Assembly: GCA_030066775.1 (NCBI GenBank)
Contig: JASJAY010000062.1
Location: 1 to 38,658, forward strand
Source: Planctomycetota bacterium
GTDB lineage: Bacteria > Planctomycetota > PLA2 > JAEUHO01
DNA: 38,658 nt
Reading direction: 5' to 3'
The translations under genes were made by a program, and so were the position numbers. Below the pieces are notes generated by a model that saw nothing but the letters and a program-made list of their open reading frames with translations, did not search any database and was not told where the DNA came from. This document shows positions 34,098 through 38,658 of this stretch, one piece after another; position 1 is the first letter of the stretch; every line of letters begins with the position of its first letter.

Positions 34098-37000
34098 TAC
34101 TTCAGCTGCCGGAGCGCGAGACGCGCCTGGCGCACGAACTGGCGGCGCGCCCCGAGCACGGCCGGGTTCTGGGCTTGGTCGGGCTTCTCCACCTCGGCGG
34201 CGATCCACGCATCCGCCGAGTCGCCGTAGCGCGTCAGCGCGTCGATGGCGGCGGCGCGCGACTCGGGCGCCTCGGTCTTCTTGTAGAGGTAGTGGTTCAG
34301 CACGCCGCGGAAGAGGAAGCGCTCGATGTAGAGCCCCGCGCCGTCGAGCTGATCGAGCATGTGCAGCGAGAGGAACGCCGCCTCGAGGAACTCGTCGATC
34401 TGCTTGCGGTCCTCCGGCTTGTCCCAGCGGTAGCGCGGCCCGAGCAGGTGCATCGCCACGGTCTCGGCGATGCGCAGATGCGCCTGCTCGTAGCGCGGGT
34501 AGAGCGCGACGGCCTGGAGCAGCGTCTCGAAGGCTTCGGCCGGGCGCTCGGCCCGGCGCGCCGCGAGCGCTGCAGGATAGAGCTCGAGCATGGCGCGGCG
34601 CTGGTCGCGCTGGCGACGCAGCGGATCGCTCTGCCTGAGGCTCGCGAGGCGCTCCTCGATCTGCTCGATCTCCTCCGCGCCCGGCGGCAGGAGCGCGAGC
34701 GCGAGCTCGAAGTCGCGGATCGCGGTCTGACGCAGGCGGTCCTTCTGGGCCAAGGCCTTGGCGCGTGCCCCGTCGTACGCCTTGATCAGGCGCTGCTGCT
34801 CCTCAGGCGTCTTCTTCGCCCACGCCTCCTTGTCGATCTTGCCGTCCTTGCCGAGCATTGGGCTCTTGGGCATGCGCACGGTGGCGGCACGGGTGAACGC
34901 CACACGCCCGCTCTCGGCGACGATCTTGGCGAGCACCTTGTTGACCTGCGGACTGAGGGGCTCGAGCTCCTTGGCCTTCGTCGCGAGCTCACGGCTCTTG
35001 ACGAGCCGGTCGCGCGAAGGCGTCGCGAGGGCGAGCTCTGCCTCCAGCACCCACGGCATCGCGCCGCGGGCATCGACCTTGCGCGCCTCGTCGATGAGCT
35101 CCCGCGCCCGCTTCAGCTCGCGCGCGTCGATGGCCTTGCGTGCGAGCGCGGTCAAGAGCCCCGACAGCGCCTGCGAAGCCGGGCCGCCCGGGTAGGGCTC
35201 GAGCTGGCGCGCGCGACGCGCGTGCTTCAAGGCCATGCCGAGGTCCTGCGCGGAACGCGCGAGGTTCGACGCGTCCAGGTGCGCGCGCAGGTCGCGTGGA
35301 TCGAGCGCGATCGCCTTCTGCAGCTCACGCCCGGCGGTGAGGGTGAGCTCGCGGATCATCAGCTGCTCTTGCGTCGTGGTGCGCTGACGCAGGTACACGG
35401 TCGCGCGACCGCGGTAGACGGAGGGATTGTCCGGCGCGCGCTCGACGAGGCGGTTGAGGCGGCGCAGGGCGTCGGTCCACTGCCCGCGCGCCATCTCGGC
35501 CTCGACGGCGAGCAGACCCGCGGCAACCGAGTCGGGGTGGTCGTCCGCGAACGCGATCACGGCGGAGAGCGCCTTCTCCTGTTGCGTCGCGGCGGCGGCG
35601 AGCCCCTGGCGGTCTTCCTTGTAGCCCAGGGCCGTCTTGTAGCGCGCCCGCGCGATCAGCAGCTCGAGCTCGAGCAGGCGCCGCTGCGGCAACGCGTCCT
35701 CGGCACGCTTCGCCGCGAGCGTGGTGTAGTCGCGCTGCGCCCCCTCGATGTCGGTCCGGTCCTCGGCCATCATCGCGCGCAGGAGCAGCACGCCCTGGCG
35801 GATGGTGTCGTGCCCCGGGTCGTCCGTGAGTCCGCCCGCCGCGTCGGCCACGAGCGTGCCCGCCCGATCGGCGTCGCCGCCCGCGCAGAGGTGCGCCGCG
35901 GCGCGCAGCACGGCGGACGCGAACGCCTTCGTCGGGCCCTCGGCCGACTCGTAGATGGCGCCGACCTCGCGCAGGAGCGCCTGCTCCTCCTCGAGCACGG
36001 TGAAGCCGAAGTCGATGCGCCGTGCGTCGACCTTCAGCCCGCCCCCGACGATGCCCGCGGCGCGCTCGCGTACCGCGGCAACCGCCTCCTCGGGCACGTC
36101 CCGGGCAGCGAACTTGTCCATCCACGCGGCTTCGATCACGTGCGTCCGCGCGATGAGCGAACGCACCCATCCGAGCTGTTCGTTGGTGCGGAGCGCGCGC
36201 ACGTAGCGGTCGCGCGCCTCGCGGAAGAGGCCGCGCTCCATGAACGCGTCGCCGGCCGCGACGTGCGCTTCCCAGTACGCCGCGTCGGCCTCGATGGCCT
36301 GATCGAACTTGTGGAGCGCGCGCTTCAAGAGCTCACGATCGCGATCGTCCTTGAACTTGCGCAGGAAGAGCTGCCCTTCCGCCACGAGGATCTCCGCCGA
36401 GAGCCGCGCCGCCTTCGCGTTCTCCGGGTGGAAGTGACGGATCGTGTTGAGCAGCTCCTTGGCCTGGTTGATCTCACCGGCCGCCAGCCGCAAGCGCGCC
36501 TCGGCGTAGAAGACCTCGGCGTCGTTGGGATAGCGCTTGCCGGCGTCCAGCAGCAGCGTGAGCGCCTTGTCGGCGCGGCCGCGGCGGCCGTACACGGCGG
36601 CCATCTGGATCATGGCCTGCTTGTGCATCGTCCGGTCGCCGCGCAGGAGCGGCATCGCGCGCGTGAGGAGCGCCTCGGCCTCGGCCAGCGACTCGGCATC
36701 GCCCAGGCCCGCCAGCGCCGTCGCGAAGTTGTAGAGCGCGACGCCGCTCTCCGGGTCGTGGTTGACCGCGCGCTCGAACGCCTCCAGGGCGGCGATCTCG
36801 TAGCCGATCGCCTGGAACGCGTTGCCGAGGAAGGTCTCGCCCTCGGCCAGGATGCCGCCGCGCTCCTCGCGCAGCAGCGCGGTGTCCGGCATCGACTCGA
36901 TCAGCTCGACCACGGCCTGCGCCTCGTAGCGCAGCTTCTTGGCCTGGCCCAGGCCGAGCAGGGCGGCGCAGCGCACGAGGCGCGCGCGGACCAGCAGCTC

Positions 37001-38371
37001 GGCGCGCGGCCGGAGCGACACGGCGCGCTCGGCGTCGGTGAGCGCGTCCTTGTAGACCGCGCGGCGGGCACGGTCCTGCCCGCGCTGGATGTGCGCGATC
37101 GCGCTATCCGGCACCGCCTCGATGTTCGCGGACCAGGCGGCTTCGCTGTTCCTGAAGTCGCCGGTGCGCGCGATGCACAGGAAGCCGAGCAACACAGCCA
37201 CGACGGTGAGCACGCCCGTGCGAGCCGAGCCGAGCTTCGAGATCGCGTAGGCGAGCAGCAGGTACAGGCCGATCGCCGGTACGTAGAGGTACTTGTCGGC
37301 CATCAACGTCGTCGTGCGCGGCCAGATGTTGTTGACCGGCGCGAGACCGAAGATCCAGAACGCCGCGGCGAAGGCGCCGAGCCAGGAGCGGCGTCGCACG
37401 CTCACGACGAGCAGCATCACCCAGCCGACGACGAGCAGCACGCCGACCCAGGCCGCCGGGTTGCTCCAGCTCCCCGCGGGCGACACGGCGTAGTCGAGCG
37501 CCAGGTTCACCGGCACGAGCACGTGCTGCACGTATTGCGTGTGCACGTCGGCCATCGCGGCGACGAGCTGGCCGGTCGTCGCATCGTGCTCCACCGCACC
37601 GGGACCGAACGTCACGCCGACCCATCCGTCGAGCACGACACCGCCGAGCGCGACGACGAGCAGCGGCGCGAGGCGCGGGAGCAGCGCGCGCATGCGGATG
37701 CCGCCGTGGCGCGCCTGGTGCACGAGCTCGTCCGCGGCGATCACGCCGGCGTACGACCAGACCGTGCCCTTCGTCAGGCCGCCGAGCAGCAGCCAGATCG
37801 CCGGCACGACGAAGCGGCCTCGCCCCTCCTCGCGACGCAAGCGATACGACACGTGCGCCCACAGCACGAAGAGCAACGAGAGCAGGTCCTTGCGCTCCGA
37901 GATCCACGCCACGCTCTCGACGTGCGCGGGATGCACGGCGAAGAGCAGGCCGGCCCCGAACGCGACGAACGCATTGCCGAGCGCATGCGCGAGCAGCAGG
38001 ACGAGCAGCCCCGCGCACGCGGCGTGCAGGAGCCAGTTCACGATGTGCGCCACCGCGACCGTGTCGCCGACCACCGCGCCGATCCAGCTGTCGATCTTCA
38101 GGCTCAGGAAGTAGAGCGGCTTGTAGGCGAAGTACGTCGGCTCGGTCAGCAGCTCGAACGCGTTCTTCTCCTCGATCGCGGCGAGCACCTGCGGGTCGTC
38201 GTAGTTGATCGCCTCGTAGCCCCACACGGGGCCCGCGGCACCGATGCCCAGGTGCGCCACCAGGGCGGCGGCGACCGCGATCAGTGCGTACCGCGCGGCG
38301 CCCGTCGCCTGCGCGCGGTCGCGCAGGCGGCCGAGGCCCTCGGCCCAGATCGTGACGAAAGGAAGTCTCAT
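34097..38371 (-). CDS. TMTC-like GT-C membrane protein with long TPR tail
   Basis: A 1424-residue protein, ATG at 38371. The first about 430 residues have some 9-11 membrane helices. The first loop carries NYDDP (56-60) and a later one HPAHVESVAWISERKDLLS (147-165), both hallmarks of TMTC/PMT-like GT-C proteins that transfer sugars from lipid phosphate donors. The rest is a TPR superhelix (about 440-1424) with clear repeats (ALEAFERAVNHDPESGVALY, ALTLLLDAGKRYPNDAEVFY), far longer than usual. In animals TMTC proteins O-mannosylate cadherins; the bacterial acceptor is unknown. The start overlaps the asparagine synthase stop (ATGA), suggesting one operon with it and rsmE. Confidence 0.88.
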   Translation of the reverse strand: MRLPFVTIWAEGLGRLRDRAQATGAARYALIAVAAALVAHLGIGAAGPVWGYEAINYDDPQVLAAIEEKNAFELLTEPTYFAYKPLYFLSLKIDSWIGAVVGDTVAVAHIVNWLLHAACAGLLVLLLAHALGNAFVAFGAGLLFAVHPAHVESVAWISERKDLLSLLFVLWAHVSYRLRREEGRGRFVVPAIWLLLGGLTKGTVWSYAGVIAADELVHQARHGGIRMRALLPRLAPLLVVALGGVVLDGWVGVTFGPGAVEHDATTGQLVAAMADVHTQYVQHVLVPVNLALDYAVSPAGSWSNPAAWVGVLLVVGWVMLLVVSVRRRSWLGAFAAAFWIFGLAPVNNIWPRTTTLMADKYLYVPAIGLYLLLAYAISKLGSARTGVLTVVAVLLGFLCIARTGDFRNSEAAWSANIEAVPDSAIAHIQRGQDRARRAVYKDALTDAERAVSLRPRAELLVRARLVRCAALLGLGQAKKLRYEAQAVVELIESMPDTALLREERGGILAEGETFLGNAFQAIGYEIAALEAFERAVNHDPESGVALYNFATALAGLGDAESLAEAEALLTRAMPLLRGDRTMHKQAMIQMAAVYGRRGRADKALTLLLDAGKRYPNDAEVFYAEARLRLAAGEINQAKELLNTIRHFHPENAKAARLSAEILVAEGQLFLRKFKDDRDRELLKRALHKFDQAIEADAAYWEAHVAAGDAFMERGLFREARDRYVRALRTNEQLGWVRSLIARTHVIEAAWMDKFAARDVPEEAVAAVRERAAGIVGGGLKVDARRIDFGFTVLEEEQALLREVGAIYESAEGPTKAFASAVLRAAAHLCAGGDADRAGTLVADAAGGLTDDPGHDTIRQGVLLLRAMMAEDRTDIEGAQRDYTTLAAKRAEDALPQRRLLELELLIARARYKTALGYKEDRQGLAAAATQQEKALSAVIAFADDHPDSVAAGLLAVEAEMARGQWTDALRRLNRLVERAPDNPSVYRGRATVYLRQRTTTQEQLMIRELTLTAGRELQKAIALDPRDLRAHLDASNLARSAQDLGMALKHARRARQLEPYPGGPASQALSGLLTALARKAIDARELKRARELIDEARKVDARGAMPWVLEAELALATPSRDRLVKSRELATKAKELEPLSPQVNKVLAKIVAESGRVAFTRAATVRMPKSPMLGKDGKIDKEAWAKKTPEEQQRLIKAYDGARAKALAQKDRLRQTAIRDFELALALLPPGAEEIEQIEERLASLRQSDPLRRQRDQRRAMLELYPAALAARRAERPAEAFETLLQAVALYPRYEQAHLRIAETVAMHLLGPRYRWDKPEDRKQIDEFLEAAFLSLHMLDQLDGAGLYIERFLFRGVLNHYLYKKTEAPESRAAAIDALTRYGDSADAWIAAEVEKPDQAQNPAVLGARRQFVRQARLALRQLK

Positions 38372-38658
38372 CCGGTCTCCGAAGCGTGCGCGTCGAACGC
38401 ATCGCCATCGAGGAAGAGGCGCGCCCAGGTCTCCCACGTGCAGACGGCCCAGAGCGCACGGTCGTAGACGGGGCGCTCTTCGTCGAGCAATGCGCGGCAC
38501 GCGTCCACGTTCCACCAGCCGCGCTGGAGGAAGCGCACGTCGTGCATCAGGTCGAGCACCCAGTCGCGGCCGACCCCCCGCGCCGCGCGCGCGAAGGGCG
38601 TGGGGAAGCCGCGCTTGCGCGGGTTGGTGCGGACGTGCTCGGGGATGTGGCCGCGCAG
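38368..38658 (-). CDS. Asparagine synthase (glutamine-hydrolysing), C-terminal fragment
   Basis: The last 96 residues of a gene that continues beyond the right edge. The segment HIPEHVRTNPRKRGFPTPFA matches the family's R-x-x-K-x-G-F-x-x-P element near the C-terminus, and LWAVCTWETWARLF its final helix. Asparagine synthase homologues of this type are frequent in polysaccharide and exosortase loci, where they amidate or transfer amino groups to sugars or lipids. The stop overlaps the start of the TMTC-like gene by 4 bp. Only this part is visible, so the subtype cannot be told. Confidence 0.8.
   Translation of the reverse strand: MRGHIPEHVRTNPRKRGFPTPFARAARGVGRDWVLDLMHDVRFLQRGWWNVDACRALLDEERPVYDRALWAVCTWETWARLFLDGDAFDAHASETG

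Noticed and set aside
31303..34638. Plus-strand open frame of about 1111 codons opposite the sigma-54 activator and rsmE
   Set aside because: It spans three true genes with strong motifs on the other strand; no ribosome binding site or domain.
34175..38467. Very long open frame on the plus strand (about 1430 codons) opposite the TMTC-like gene
   Set aside because: It is a mirror of the real gene in GC-rich DNA: rich in Arg, Ala and Gly, with no domain, while the minus strand has clear family motifs and ATGA overlap with its neighbour.

Overview
The window is high-GC DNA, densely packed with genes mostly on the minus strand. The gene families point to a member of the Planctomycetota: exported PQQ-like beta-propeller, HEAT and SH3-like/zinc-ribbon proteins, repeated FHA domains, type II-like pseudopilins with C-terminal calcium-type motifs, and large TPR proteins. 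This is an inference from content; there is no rRNA or tRNA gene to confirm it.

Left part (1-11 kb). An exported PQQ-like propeller protein (cut by the window edge) diverges from gmd (GDP-mannose 4,6-dehydratase). A TPR protein with a C-terminal HEGSH metalloprotease motif follows on the minus strand. A roughly 0.9 kb poorly coding stretch precedes lexA, which has a candidate operator and a very clear intrinsic terminator. Next comes a probable minus-strand operon: HEAT-repeat lipoprotein, soluble PAS histidine kinase, NtrC-type response regulator and an HtrA-like protease.

Middle (11-15.7 kb). rnpA and yidD form a pair (rpmH and yidC are not beside them). Opposite lies a 1035-residue membrane-anchored SurA/PpiD-like protein carrying three pseudopilin-type calcium-site modules and a DGDEPK tandem repeat. 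It diverges from scpB, with no scpA next to it.

Core (15.7-33.3 kb). This is the most interesting part. A minus-strand series of genes, many overlapping by 4 bp, encodes a double-FHA membrane protein, a PilM-PilN fusion, a PilO-like protein, a TPR/jelly-roll membrane protein and four pseudopilins (GspG-, GspH-, GspJ- and GspI-like), the GspH-like one fused to a LamG-type domain. Then come an exported SH3-like protein with a DnaJ-type zinc site, a lysine-rich exported protein and a PpiC-type foldase. No assembly ATPase, platform protein, secretin or prepilin peptidase is in the window. Upstream sits a sigma-54 activator with an FHA-GAF input; the intergenic region after it holds a candidate sigma-54 promoter and dyad elements. 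I read this as an envelope pseudopilus system, possibly binding polysaccharide, under FHA (phosphothreonine) control and sigma-54 transcription. The assembly is seen in sequence; the role is inferred.

Right end (33.3-38.7 kb). The end of an asparagine synthase gene overlaps a TMTC-like GT-C membrane protein with a very long TPR tail, which overlaps rsmE by one base. The first of these resembles genes found in surface polysaccharide or protein glycosylation loci.

No CRISPR array, tRNA, rRNA, insertion sequence or prophage gene was seen.
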